Source: Candidatus Gastranaerophilales bacterium (GTDB taxonomy: Bacteria; Cyanobacteriota; Vampirovibrionia; Gastranaerophilales; Gastranaerophilaceae). From it: DNA of 41,038 nucleotides. The notes under the pieces are model-generated. The model was not told the origin of the DNA. It saw nothing but the letters and a program-made list of their open reading frames with translations, and made no database searches. Positions within the stretch are counted from its first letter, which is position 1. Every line of letters starts with the position of its first letter. Shown here piece by piece: positions 1 through 9,504 of this stretch. The stretch covers positions 1 to 41,038 of the forward strand of contig CALUPJ010000015.1 in assembly GCA_944322555.1 (NCBI GenBank). Reading direction: 5' to 3'. The position numbers were made by a program, and so were the translations under genes.

Positions 1-478
1 TGAATATAAATTTATCTTTTTCTCCTTTGTATGAATAAATCGATTCTCCCGTTTCTATTATGCTTCCATCTTCTAATTTTGTTATTTCACCCGGTTTAAA
101 CATATCTTTTTGAGAATTAAATTCTCTTTTGGGATTTTTAACAACCAGAAGGTCAAAAGTGTTGCCAATATTTAGAACATAGTATCCGTTGTTTTTTTTG
201 AATATTGCGAAATTGGCTTTAAGTTCGTTTTGGTTTTTTAGGTCGGACGGTGTGACTTTGAGTGTATATTTTTTGAGTATCGGGATGTCTATTTTGTCAG
301 AGTATAGTTCCAACATCATATCTGAACTTTCTGAATTACTTGTTACTGTCAAAATGGAGTTATTGTCCAGTGCTTCCAGTCCAAAGCGAAATCTGTCGGA
401 TATGTTTGGCGTGTTTTGGAATAGTCCTTGAAAAGCAGTTCTATTGTATAAAGAACGATTTATTGCTGAGACTCTCAT
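1..478 (-). CDS. Unknown protein with N-terminal F-Q-G tag (3' end outside the window)
   Basis: Reading the minus strand from an ATG at 478 gives an open frame of 159 codons that runs off the window edge. An AGGA Shine-Dalgarno lies about 5-6 nt upstream, and the gene starts 17 nt after the GH13 gene's stop, so the two are probably cotranscribed. I do not recognise a family. The N-terminus is MRVSAINRSLYNRTAFQG, the same short-hydrophobic-then-F-x-G layout seen in the GH13, GlgA, epimerase, MalQ and HExxH proteins here. The rest alternates charged and beta-prone stretches and has no signal peptide or membrane segment, so it is probably a soluble cytoplasmic protein. Its role is unknown; position suggests a link to alpha-glucan metabolism. 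Confidence 0.7.
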   Translation of the reverse strand, partial: MRVSAINRSLYNRTAFQGLFQNTPNISDRFRFGLEALDNNSILTVTSNSESSDMMLELYSDKIDIPILKKYTLKVTPSDLKNQNELKANFAIFKKNNGYYVLNIGNTFDLLVVKNPKREFNSQKDMFKPGEITKLEDGSIIETGESIYSYKGEKDKFIF

Positions 479-495
479 TTTATCCTCGTGTCTTA

Positions 496-3400
496 TTATT
501 TAGAAATTATGGATAATTTCATTCCTGTCTCAACAGGAACTTCATTGTGTTTGTAGAGATTGGAAATGATATTGTATTGAGAACCAGAATTCTTACCCCT
601 GAAAGCTATATTTTTAATTTTTTTGAGAATCATAACGCCATTCTTTGCAGTAATTCCGTCCATTACGATTTTCCCGCCGTCTTTACGGAAGATGCCGAGT
701 TTATTGCCTATCTGTTTAACGACATATTCGGCTTTGTCTCTTGCATTTGCATTGGTGAAAATTGTACCTGCGGGAATTGCAATACCTGCTCCGATTAATA
801 AACAGTCAAGTTCGCTTTTCGGCTGTATAGGTACATATTTGTTATTCGGATTTATAGAATCAATATTATTTTCTGTAAAGAATTTCTTGCGGTCTTCTTC
901 TGTTTTGATATTATAATATTCTTCTAAATCCTTGAAATAGTTGTGTCTGCTGTCAGGGTTGATATTTCCCGCGTTAAACAGGGTTATTGTCATATCTCCG
1001 TTAGCACTCTGGCTCATAAATGCTATTTTTGCCAGTTCTTTTGTAAGTTGTCTGCGTTCTTTTTCCAGAGTATCTTTATTTGCAGGATTAGATTCCAGTT
1101 CCTTGTTAATTTCGGCAATTCTTTTTTGAACTTCATTTCTGTTTCTGCCGTTTACCATAACATCCAACATATAAGGCGTTCCGTCGTTTAGAGAGTGTAA
1201 TTCCGGGTTGCTTCTGTCAGCCATTGCACCGTTTATTGCACCCATAACAGATTTTCTGTAGTTTCCGATTATGGAATCTTCATCAATATCGGACCACGGC
1301 AGTGCATTTCTGTTTTGCAAATAAATGTTTTTAGCTTTTTCTTCATATCCGCTCATACCGAGTTCATCGCCGGCATAAGTTGTAGCAATACCGGGAAGTC
1401 CTTTGAGAAATTCCGTAATCATTGCGGCTTTTGCTACGGCCGGTTCAGTTGCGTATTTATAAGCAGTGTCTATTAAAGTTTGTTTGTTTGGAATAGCTTT
1501 GCCCGTCTTATATTCAGCCTGCCTTAAAGCCATAGCGATTGTAAGTTTTATATCTCTTGCAGCATACGCATTTTTACGCTTGCTAATATCAGGGTCTTCA
1601 TATCTCGGCAGTTCTGTAGTTTTGTTTCGCACTGTTTCTCTGTTATATTTTTCAACAAAGTCATTTAAGGCGCTCATAACGGCTGATGATACTTCTGGAT
1701 GTTTTTGAGATGCTTTGTAAGAATCTCTGAGAAGTCTTGCCAGCTGTATTGAAAGCAGGCTGTAGCTGCTGTAATCTCCTCTGGCTCCGAGTAAATCTTT
1801 GGCGGAATTGTTGTTGAAAGTTTTCACATCATCAGAGATTCCTTCTTTCCAATCCAAATCCCCGAGAACACGGTATTTTGATAAATCCTGACTGTTAGCC
1901 TGTTTTATAACATCTTCCATAAATTGTTTGCGTTCGGAATCTGATAAGTTCAAGCCGTATTTTTCTGCCATTGCAAGTATTGTTTCAAAAGCTTTTTCCA
2001 GTGAAGTCAATTCTTCTATGTTTAAGGTCTGATAATTTATATTATTACCGACACCTAAATAGTTTCCGTTAGTTAAATCAACAATAGCTTCATTTATATT
2101 TTTGAGATCCTCTTTTGAGAGCATGTCTTTTATATCTTCATTGAATACATCAAGAAGCAGTCTGCTCATTGCGGCAGCTCTGGTGCTTGCGGTTCTCATA
2201 TATTCGTCATTATCAATATTTAATCTGATATTAATAGGGATATCTTCAACGGATTTGGAACCGGTGAGAACTTGTAAAGTTTTGAGTCTGTTGTTATGGA
2301 CGTTTCCGCTGTTGTGGAATAATTCCATGTCGAGCGCAAGACCGTGAATCATACGCGGTTTATCGTGACAGTCCATAAATGTCCAGAGGTTTCTCAAATA
2401 ATCTGCACTTCTGGTTTGTAAAAGAAGTTCTAATCTCGGCTTAAAACTGTCATGCGTCGGACTTGCGCCGTTGCCGCTGTCAAAAGCTTGTGAGAATACC
2501 TGTAACAGGTTTGTGAAGAAGTAAGAATATCCTGCTTCCGAAGTAATACCTGTTTCATTAAAGAATTTAGCAAATGCATCCGGCTCTCCGTTGAATTTTT
2601 GTCCGATATTTGTATCTCCGTTATACGGACAAGAATCAAGACCGTATGTATCGCGCATTAAATCTGGAATATCCGTTAGTTCCGCTACAATATATGAGTT
2701 TGGATTTTCAGATTTTACAGCCTGTACAAACAGAGTCCAGAATTTTATTACGTTATCAAATCCATCGTCAAAAGCATCATCTTCGTTTCTTATGGCATCC
2801 ATATCCATAACATCTTTTGCAGCGTCCAGTCTCCAGTCAAGCCCTAATCCGGATTTGTCCACCAGGGCTTCTGACAGACGGAAACTGATAGTATCGGTTC
2901 CTGCGATTCTTCGTGCTATTGAATCGGTAACATAAGAAATATCTGTATCGGAAAGCTTTTTCAAACCTTTTTCGATTTTCTTTTCCAGTTGTGCGGCTTC
3001 ATCTTCGGGACTGTGAGCCCTAATTCCCAAAGCCTGTAAAGAGGTTCCTTCTTTCAAACTATCATAATCATAAGTCATTTCTCCCGTCGGAAGAATTTTT
3101 GTCTTAAAACTGTCGCCGGCTAATGATTTTAACCAGGCATATTTAGCGATATCCTGACCGACAAGATCTATTACGTATTCTCCGTATTCGGTATAGTCTC
3201 CGTTTGCATCAAGCAGCTTTTCGTTTGATTTTTCATTAACTTTTTTGATAACCGCATCGGCAAAATCTTTTAATTCATTACTAAACAGACTGTTTACTTT
3301 TTTATAAGTTCTGCTGTAAGGTTCCGTAAGATGCGGGTTATGGTTTTTCATAAGTTCAAACCTTGAAACTCCGATCGTTTCATCAGTAGTTGCCCTGTTT

Positions 3401-5313
3401 GAGAAATATGAAGTAGAAAGCACTCCGACAGTATTTTCTCCGAATTCCAGTGTATCAAGAGGCAGTCTCATTAATGCTCTTATCGTAACATCGTCTTTTT
3501 CATCAATTCCTTTTGGCGCAAGCATATATGTGCCGTTGAGAATATTATTTAACGCTTTATCGGTAAGAATTGCTTCTTGCGGCAGTTTTCCATCTTTTAT
3601 CAGTTTTTCTAATTCTTGTATTGTTTTTGCGTTTTTAACAGTTTGTGCAATATACATTGTCTGGATATCTTTAACTTTTCCCGTCCAGTATTTGCCTGAT
3701 TGGATTGCCATATCACGGACTTCTCTTGTTCCGCGCTCTATCATTTGTTTTTCATAATCACGCATAGATCTGCCAGGAATGGCTTGAAGAATTTTTTCGT
3801 CATATCCCGATATATGATAATTCATTTTTATAAGATCTGTATTAGCATCCCAGGTAACAACTCCGCCTTCGGTTTTTTTGTCAAATTTAAAGTTTGAAAA
3901 TTCGCATGCCATAATAGTACCGTCAGGGCTGTCAAGCCTTATCTTTTTACCGAATTTTTTATTCAGTTCATTAATTACCTTAATCCTGTTTGCATATTCT
4001 TTCGGATTAATCTGCATTACAAAGTTAATAACAGTATCATCATGATCCTTAATATCAAGAACGTTACCTTCTGTTAATTTTTCGTAGTTGATAATGGCTT
4101 TGTCAAGCTTTCTAATCTGTTCATCGCTTGCCTGTGCGGCATCATATATTTGTACAAGAGTTTCTTTCTTTTCATTATAATCGGGATTTGCAATCGCTTT
4201 ATATGTACCGTCTGATTGCAATTCATAATTATATGGAGCATTTATAACCCTGTGTCTCAAATTTTCTTTATTTTTAGGAACTGTTCCCAGACCGATTGTG
4301 GAATTTTTTAAGCCGCTCATCTTGAACCAGTAATATGATTGCGGTTTTTGCTCTGCCCATCTTAGAGCATACTGAAAATGTATCCCTTCAAGTCCCTCTG
4401 AAGTGAATGTTCCGTCATACACATATTTAATTCCGTTAGCATACAAATTTCTGAAGAATGAAGCAAAGTTCTCTGTATTACCAATGTTAGAAGAAACTTG
4501 CATATTGTTTTTATTCCAGTAGCCGAGCGACCAGCCTTTTGCTCCGTTAGCAATAGGGTTAGAGAACATTACTTTGTAGCCGCTTTGTTTCAAATACGGA
4601 ATCATTCGTTCCAATCCGGCAAGGTTTCCTCCGTATATATTGGAGAAGTTTTTAACCACACCTTCCATTTTTTTCTGATAATCTTTATCGTAATATATTT
4701 CTCCCGTATCAGCATCGTCAAAACCTTTGTATTTTGCCCCCGGCATAAAGGAATCCGGAGCAATAAGATAACCAGCCCCCTGTACTACCGGTGTAGTACC
4801 TTTTCTGGTTACAAGAGTATGTGTGTAATTAGATATTGAATCTGCATATTCTGTTAGTTCATAAGAAAACAGCTTTTCTGACGTATTATTACCCTGTGCG
4901 TCTTTTTTAAATATATCCTGATATTTTCTGCCATCACTGTTTCTAAAAACATATTCTCCGTTTTGCGGCTTTATTTTTACTCCCGTATCTGCGGTTTCAA
5001 TAATTTCGCCAGTTTGTTTATTTCTCCTTACGACTTTGTAAGCAAAGGCTTCATCTTTATCAAGATTTGTAATATTTTGAATATTTACTTCTGCACCTTC
5101 CGGTTTTAACGGAATTTTGGCGATAGGCTTATCTGAAAGTTTATAATTATAATTCGGTGTTCTGGCAACTTTATATATATGAATTTCACAATCTTCTTTG
5201 TCATAGTCATAAGGATAGTTGAATTTCAAAACATTTTCGCCCACGTCATTTTTTACGTGCTGGTAGCCTTTAAATCCTAAATTGGAAACACCGTTAATTT
5301 TATTTACAAACAC
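496..5313 (-). CDS. Very large GH13 (alpha-amylase family) glucan-active enzyme
   Basis: About 1605 residues, two to three times a usual alpha-amylase. GH13 conserved regions are recognisable: LDWRLDAAKDV near residue 825 (region II, nucleophile Asp in RLD), IVAELTDIP near 877 (region III, acid/base Glu), TFMDCHDKPRM near 980 (region IV, His-Asp) and TTYAGDELGMSG near 1315, followed by an ALPW segment typical of the barrel's end. Residues 20-120 look like a beta-rich N-terminal module, possibly carbohydrate-binding. Large insertions separate the motifs, including over 300 residues between HD and GDELG. Start choice: the frame is open upstream to an ATG at 5379, but AAGGAG sits 10 nt before a GTG at 5313, giving N-terminus VFVNKINGVSNLGFKG, which matches the tag pattern. 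A CTG at 5319 is too close to the Shine-Dalgarno. Substrate (glycogen, starch or maltodextrin) and hydrolase versus transferase activity cannot be told from sequence. Confidence 0.85.
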   Translation of the reverse strand: MFVNKINGVSNLGFKGYQHVKNDVGENVLKFNYPYDYDKEDCEIHIYKVARTPNYNYKLSDKPIAKIPLKPEGAEVNIQNITNLDKDEAFAYKVVRRNKQTGEIIETADTGVKIKPQNGEYVFRNSDGRKYQDIFKKDAQGNNTSEKLFSYELTEYADSISNYTHTLVTRKGTTPVVQGAGYLIAPDSFMPGAKYKGFDDADTGEIYYDKDYQKKMEGVVKNFSNIYGGNLAGLERMIPYLKQSGYKVMFSNPIANGAKGWSLGYWNKNNMQVSSNIGNTENFASFFRNLYANGIKYVYDGTFTSEGLEGIHFQYALRWAEQKPQSYYWFKMSGLKNSTIGLGTVPKNKENLRHRVINAPYNYELQSDGTYKAIANPDYNEKKETLVQIYDAAQASDEQIRKLDKAIINYEKLTEGNVLDIKDHDDTVINFVMQINPKEYANRIKVINELNKKFGKKIRLDSPDGTIMACEFSNFKFDKKTEGGVVTWDANTDLIKMNYHISGYDEKILQAIPGRSMRDYEKQMIERGTREVRDMAIQSGKYWTGKVKDIQTMYIAQTVKNAKTIQELEKLIKDGKLPQEAILTDKALNNILNGTYMLAPKGIDEKDDVTIRALMRLPLDTLEFGENTVGVLSTSYFSNRATTDETIGVSRFELMKNHNPHLTEPYSRTYKKVNSLFSNELKDFADAVIKKVNEKSNEKLLDANGDYTEYGEYVIDLVGQDIAKYAWLKSLAGDSFKTKILPTGEMTYDYDSLKEGTSLQALGIRAHSPEDEAAQLEKKIEKGLKKLSDTDISYVTDSIARRIAGTDTISFRLSEALVDKSGLGLDWRLDAAKDVMDMDAIRNEDDAFDDGFDNVIKFWTLFVQAVKSENPNSYIVAELTDIPDLMRDTYGLDSCPYNGDTNIGQKFNGEPDAFAKFFNETGITSEAGYSYFFTNLLQVFSQAFDSGNGASPTHDSFKPRLELLLQTRSADYLRNLWTFMDCHDKPRMIHGLALDMELFHNSGNVHNNRLKTLQVLTGSKSVEDIPINIRLNIDNDEYMRTASTRAAAMSRLLLDVFNEDIKDMLSKEDLKNINEAIVDLTNGNYLGVGNNINYQTLNIEELTSLEKAFETILAMAEKYGLNLSDSERKQFMEDVIKQANSQDLSKYRVLGDLDWKEGISDDVKTFNNNSAKDLLGARGDYSSYSLLSIQLARLLRDSYKASQKHPEVSSAVMSALNDFVEKYNRETVRNKTTELPRYEDPDISKRKNAYAARDIKLTIAMALRQAEYKTGKAIPNKQTLIDTAYKYATEPAVAKAAMITEFLKGLPGIATTYAGDELGMSGYEEKAKNIYLQNRNALPWSDIDEDSIIGNYRKSVMGAINGAMADRSNPELHSLNDGTPYMLDVMVNGRNRNEVQKRIAEINKELESNPANKDTLEKERRQLTKELAKIAFMSQSANGDMTITLFNAGNINPDSRHNYFKDLEEYYNIKTEEDRKKFFTENNIDSINPNNKYVPIQPKSELDCLLIGAGIAIPAGTIFTNANARDKAEYVVKQIGNKLGIFRKDGGKIVMDGITAKNGVMILKKIKNIAFRGKNSGSQYNIISNLYKHNEVPVETGMKLSIISK

Positions 5314-5475
5314 TTTCAGAGTACTCCTTCTACATATATAAAGAATGTAAAAAAAAATTTTTTGCCTTTTTTCAGGCATGCGAAATAAAAATTTTACAAA
5401 ATTTAATATTGTATATAATACACATTACCACGCATTTACACATCAATTATATTATAAAAAGATAAATTTTCAATT

Positions 5476-8061
5476 TTATTTTATATAATGTCTGCCGGAG
5501 TATACAGTTTCTTTTACAAGTTTAAGCTCTTTGAATTTTTGTATAATATCCTTTGTCCTTTCAAAAAATGACGGATTCGGCTTTACTGATACAAGCTCTC
5601 CTAGAGTTATTTTATTAATGTCATGAGCATATTTTTCCCCGAGCACAGAGAGTTTGGACATGATATTTTTGATTCTTTCTTTATCTCCCCAGATTACGTC
5701 ATAAAAATCTTTTTCTCTTTCCGTCCAAATTCTTTGCATTATTCTGTCCAGTGTATCGGAGGTTTTGTATGCAAGATAAAAACTTGCCAGTACGGATTTA
5801 TTATTTTTGCCTGTGCTTTCATTAATAAAGCTTTTTTCTTCTTTGTTTTCTATGGCTTTCAGAAGTTTTAAAGCACTTTCTTCTGTCGGAGTATCACCAA
5901 GTTCAACATTTTTATACTTAAACCCCATTTCTTCCGCCATTTTCTTTATCTCAGGATTTTCATTATCAATTTGAATAATTTGGGTAAATCTTTTATGTTT
6001 TAAAAATTCCAAATCTTTCTGCATTTTTTTACTGTTGTTTTCAGTTATTGCACCGGTGCTGAAAGATTCGTCCAAATAGTATAAGTCTTGTATATTGCTG
6101 TAATTTTTCGGATTAAATACTGTTTCCATGTATTTTTTTGCTGGTAAATCCCAGGTACGTTTATACTTTAAGCAGTTTACGAGCATGCAGTCCCATTTTT
6201 CCGGATGATTTTTATAAATATCCAATGCGCGTCTGATTGTTTTGCAATAAGACCCATATGGATTGTCATCCAGAAACAGTGATTTATCTGTTTTAAAACC
6301 TAAGATATCATTTACAGAGCCGTCTTTTTCATCTATTATAATTTCGGCTAACCCTCCTGCGTTGGAAGCAATTGGAATTGCTCCCATTCTCATACCCTGC
6401 AGCTGAACCAGTTCAAAAGGAGCAAAGCGGCTTGGAATTAATACAGTATCGGAGCCGGCATAGAATTGTCCTACATTATTGATAAATCCGTCACATAATA
6501 CCGCTCTTCCCGGGTACTTTTCAACTACTTTTTCTATATATTCTTTAATCAAGGCATAATCTCTGCTGAAATCAGGCCCCGCAAGAATTATTTGTGCATC
6601 TTTTTCTTCTTCAAGAAGCTTTTCTGAGGCTTTTACCGCAATATCAATACCTTTCTGCTGCGGGTCAAATCTTGTTATGAGCACCGAAACAAAAGCTTTA
6701 TTATCACTGTTAAGGTAGCCGTATTGCTTTGCACCGATAAATTTGTTAACTTTATTTTGCTGTGAAAACCCGAGAATTTCTTGTAAATATTGTTTGTTCA
6801 TTGCCTTTCCTGTTTTATAGTCTAACAGTTCGGGGTTTGATTCTAAAAGTTTCTTATCAACAGAAAAAGGATATTTTATGGGTTTAGCTGTTTCTTTTTC
6901 CGTTGCGGACGGATTGTGCAGGCTGTAATCCATTCCTATTGTTATACCGAAGCTTTTAAGTCTCTCCAAATTCATCAGATTTGCAAGTCCGTCGGAATAC
7001 CTGTCTTCTTCTGCCAATTCTTTTATGTATGTGTCTGAACAACTGACAATAGAGTCGGATTTTCTGACGGCAGGTACATAAAAATTATAATAACCTTTAA
7101 ACCAGCCCTTATCGGGAAAACTTTCCATAAGGAATTTATCCATAAATCCGAGGTGATTTGTTGTATATGGTATATATTTTTCATAATTATGTGCAATTTT
7201 GATATATGCATCTTTATATTTGCCTTTACACAGTTCTTCGTCCAAACAAAGCGGGCTCTCTATTCCGGCTCTGGCTCTTACTGCATCATTTATTTCATGA
7301 AGCAAAATCCGAACTCTGGGCTCGGTGCAGTGTTCTTCCAGTTCTTTGTTATTCAAAATATACGGCGCGGTAACCGGAGCTCCTACCCGTCCCTGATAAA
7401 CAGGACCAAAATTATTAATATTTTCAATTTTTATTTTATCTTTGAAATAATTATCTTTACTCATTGCCTCAATTATAGGCGCAGTTGTCCATTCATATGA
7501 CATTACATATTTAGGGTTAAAACCCTCTTCTTTATTATCAAGTTTTTTTAATGCTTCCAGACTTGCTTTACAAAAAGCTTCCTGGTTTTTTACCTGATCC
7601 ATAATCCAACCCTGATATTCGGTTTTGTTGTTGGAGACATCATCCGGGCAGTATGTAACGTAAACGGGAAATTTAACTGTATTATCAATAACTTTAAATA
7701 TTCTTCCTCTGCCGCTTTGAGTCCCGTAATTATAGTTAAAGTCTATTTCGAGATCTTGTATTTCAAATTCTTTTCCCTTAGGGGTTTTATAAATCGTTTT
7801 TCCTTCTTTATTTCGCTGAACTCCTTCAGGTGCATTTAAAAGCGGGATTATACATCTGACATCCATTCCAAGTTTATTAAGTTCCGGAGCAAGCTCGCCG
7901 ACCACGTCAGCCATTCCTCCGGTTTTATTAATCGGCACCGTTTCAAAAGAAATAAAAGCAACCTGTTTTGGATTTTCTCCGGCTCTGAAAGAGAGTGCGG
8001 AAAACTTCGGGCCTTTTTCTGTTTTATGCATATTATTTATAATGCTTATCGGATAAATCAT
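5476..8061 (-). CDS. glgA: Glycogen/starch synthase (GT5) with C-terminal extension
   Basis: Makes linear alpha-1,4-glucan from an NDP-glucose donor in the cytoplasm. The N-terminal GT5 signature is clear: QVAFISFETVPINKTGGMAD contains the K-x-G-G-[ML]-A-D donor-binding motif, and GELAPELNKLGMDVRCIIP follows. The C-terminal GT-B half shows SVLITRFDPQQKGIDI and the PSRFAPFELVQLQGMRMGAIPI segment with its E and glycine-rich loop. At 861 residues it is well beyond the usual 480-500. Extra material lies inside the N-domain and in about 200 residues at the C-terminus, which resemble no catalytic module I know. The N-terminus (MIYPISIINN... SFRAG) is an extended, slightly variant form of the local tag. 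GGGAGGT lies 5 nt before the ATG, and the start overlaps the epimerase stop (ATGA), implying translational coupling. Confidence 0.92.
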   Translation of the reverse strand: MIYPISIINNMHKTEKGPKFSALSFRAGENPKQVAFISFETVPINKTGGMADVVGELAPELNKLGMDVRCIIPLLNAPEGVQRNKEGKTIYKTPKGKEFEIQDLEIDFNYNYGTQSGRGRIFKVIDNTVKFPVYVTYCPDDVSNNKTEYQGWIMDQVKNQEAFCKASLEALKKLDNKEEGFNPKYVMSYEWTTAPIIEAMSKDNYFKDKIKIENINNFGPVYQGRVGAPVTAPYILNNKELEEHCTEPRVRILLHEINDAVRARAGIESPLCLDEELCKGKYKDAYIKIAHNYEKYIPYTTNHLGFMDKFLMESFPDKGWFKGYYNFYVPAVRKSDSIVSCSDTYIKELAEEDRYSDGLANLMNLERLKSFGITIGMDYSLHNPSATEKETAKPIKYPFSVDKKLLESNPELLDYKTGKAMNKQYLQEILGFSQQNKVNKFIGAKQYGYLNSDNKAFVSVLITRFDPQQKGIDIAVKASEKLLEEEKDAQIILAGPDFSRDYALIKEYIEKVVEKYPGRAVLCDGFINNVGQFYAGSDTVLIPSRFAPFELVQLQGMRMGAIPIASNAGGLAEIIIDEKDGSVNDILGFKTDKSLFLDDNPYGSYCKTIRRALDIYKNHPEKWDCMLVNCLKYKRTWDLPAKKYMETVFNPKNYSNIQDLYYLDESFSTGAITENNSKKMQKDLEFLKHKRFTQIIQIDNENPEIKKMAEEMGFKYKNVELGDTPTEESALKLLKAIENKEEKSFINESTGKNNKSVLASFYLAYKTSDTLDRIMQRIWTEREKDFYDVIWGDKERIKNIMSKLSVLGEKYAHDINKITLGELVSVKPNPSFFERTKDIIQKFKELKLVKETVYSGRHYIK

Positions 8062-9110
8062 TTTTTACCTCCCAATATCCATTTCCAGGAACTCTTAATT
8101 ATGTCATCAATATTTTTCTGCGGTTTCCAGTCTATATCTGCTTGTATTTTTGTTATATTTGCAACAAGGCTCGGAACTTCGTTGCTCAGGGGGTCTCCTA
8201 TACGTAATTTTAATTTTCTGCCGGTAATATCTATACTTTTTTTTATAATTTCTCCCAATGATGTCCCGCAGCCGCTTCCGAGATTATATGTTGCAGGCTG
8301 AACACCTTTATCTAACAGTCTGTTTAATGTTCCTGCAATTGCTTTGGTTATATCATCGATGTGTATAAAATCTTTTACGCAGGTACCATCAAAGGTGGGA
8401 TAATTGTTTCCCATAAGCGTGAAAACCCGGTCATCCTTTATTAGATTTAAAAGAACTGTGATTACGTTTTTTCCTATATCCAAATCTTTTGTACCGCAGG
8501 CTCCGGCAGCATTAAAAAGCCTTATTGTAAAGGGTTTAAGACCGTACACTTTGTAATCATTAATCATTTGTTCCGCCATGTATTTGGTTTTGGCATATGG
8601 AGTTTTGGGGAGCGGGATTTCCTCTTCTGTTACTTTGTATGGAACATTGTTTGTGTATATAGAAGCTGTGGATACATACAGAATGTTTTTAATATCATTA
8701 TCCAGCATAGAGTTAATGAGATTTCTTGAAGCTAATACATTGTTATCGTAATATTTGCGTGGATTTATTATTGATTCTGAATTATATGTGGAGCCGCTAA
8801 GGTGTATTACTCCGTCTATAGGTTTATTTTGCTGCAGCAATTTGTTTAATGCACTTTCATCGGTTAAATCAATATTGCTAAATGAACATAAACTCTTATC
8901 TTTTTTTTGTTTGTTTGCATAATCAATGGCTCTTTCTAAATAATCTTTTTTATCTTGATTTCTACAGCATATTATGCAATTGTAATTTTGAGAAACAAGC
9001 TCCGGAATGAGATGACTTCCTATATAACCGGAACTTCCGGTCACGAGCAGGTTTGCATCAAAAATTCCTTTAAACGTTGTATTTGAGGAACTTGCTTTAT
9101 TGACAATCAT
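8058..9110 (-). CDS. NAD-dependent sugar-nucleotide epimerase/dehydratase (GalE-like)
   Basis: Extended short-chain dehydrogenase fold. LLVTGSSGYIGSHLIPEL is the Gly-rich NAD-binding Rossmann motif, and the catalytic Tyr-x-x-x-Lys is in TPYAKTKYMAEQ. GTCVKDFIHIDD and TYNLGSGCGTSLGEII match the UDP-glucose 4-epimerase subfamily. The 350-residue length fits once about 20 extra N-terminal residues are allowed. Those residues, MIVNKASSSNTTFKG, are the clearest short example of the local tag. The gene lies 9 nt after the FliJ-like gene, with AGAGGA before its ATG, and its stop overlaps the glgA start. Interconversion of UDP-glucose and UDP-galactose fits the neighbouring glycogen genes, but other UDP-sugars are possible. 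Confidence 0.88.
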   Translation of the reverse strand: MIVNKASSSNTTFKGIFDANLLVTGSSGYIGSHLIPELVSQNYNCIICCRNQDKKDYLERAIDYANKQKKDKSLCSFSNIDLTDESALNKLLQQNKPIDGVIHLSGSTYNSESIINPRKYYDNNVLASRNLINSMLDNDIKNILYVSTASIYTNNVPYKVTEEEIPLPKTPYAKTKYMAEQMINDYKVYGLKPFTIRLFNAAGACGTKDLDIGKNVITVLLNLIKDDRVFTLMGNNYPTFDGTCVKDFIHIDDITKAIAGTLNRLLDKGVQPATYNLGSGCGTSLGEIIKKSIDITGRKLKLRIGDPLSNEVPSLVANITKIQADIDWKPQKNIDDIIKSSWKWILGGKK

Positions 9111-9119
9111 ATCATCCTC

Positions 9120-9452
9120 TTAATAATTTTTTTCTTCTTCCTTTAAAAGAGCTAAGTTGATTTCATGTAATTTGTTCCATAAGGTGTTTTTGAACGTTTT
9201 CATTGCTTCTAAATCCTTACGCGCTTCAGTTAAAATTTCAGCGGGAACATTGGAACCTATGCTTTCATCCAGAAGTTTCCGATAATTCTCTATGACTCTT
9301 TTTGCTTCACGAAATTTTAATAATGTTTCAATTTTTTGTTTCTGTAAATCTTCAAAGACAGCTGTATTTCTGTCACGAATTCCTTCCACAAATTTAAAAT
9401 CATTTTTGGAAGCTTTGTAAGACAATGGATTTGTGATAGCGTATATTTTCAA
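9120..9452 (-). CDS. Small coiled-coil protein, FliJ/YscO-like stalk candidate
   Basis: A 110-residue, highly charged protein predicted to be mostly helical coiled coil from about residue 20 (for example QKQKIETLLKFREAKRVIEN), with no signal peptide. It directly follows the FliI-type ATPase, where FliJ/YscO central-stalk proteins sit in export loci; length and composition fit, but FliJ sequences diverge too much to assign by eye. The start is TTG at 9452, set by AAGGAG 6 nt upstream; the frame is open further to 9515 but without a ribosome site. The N-terminus MKIYAITNPLSYKA partly resembles the local tag without the F-x-G. Calling it FliJ is inference from context. Confidence 0.7.
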   Translation of the reverse strand: MKIYAITNPLSYKASKNDFKFVEGIRDRNTAVFEDLQKQKIETLLKFREAKRVIENYRKLLDESIGSNVPAEILTEARKDLEAMKTFKNTLWNKLHEINLALLKEEEKNY

Positions 9453-9504
9453 GATGAACTCCTTTTTAATTAATAATAAAGCCCCTAAAAATAAAATTTG
9501 CCAT

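Noticed and set aside
2102-2935. Several open frames antisense to the GH13 gene
   Set aside because: They lack ribosome sites and recognisable domains, and arise opposite a very long, clearly coding gene.
5340-5380. A/T-rich stretch with GCCTTTTTTCAGGC as a terminator after glgA
   Set aside because: The stem is only 4 bp and part of it lies in the open frame extending the GH13 gene; too weak to call.
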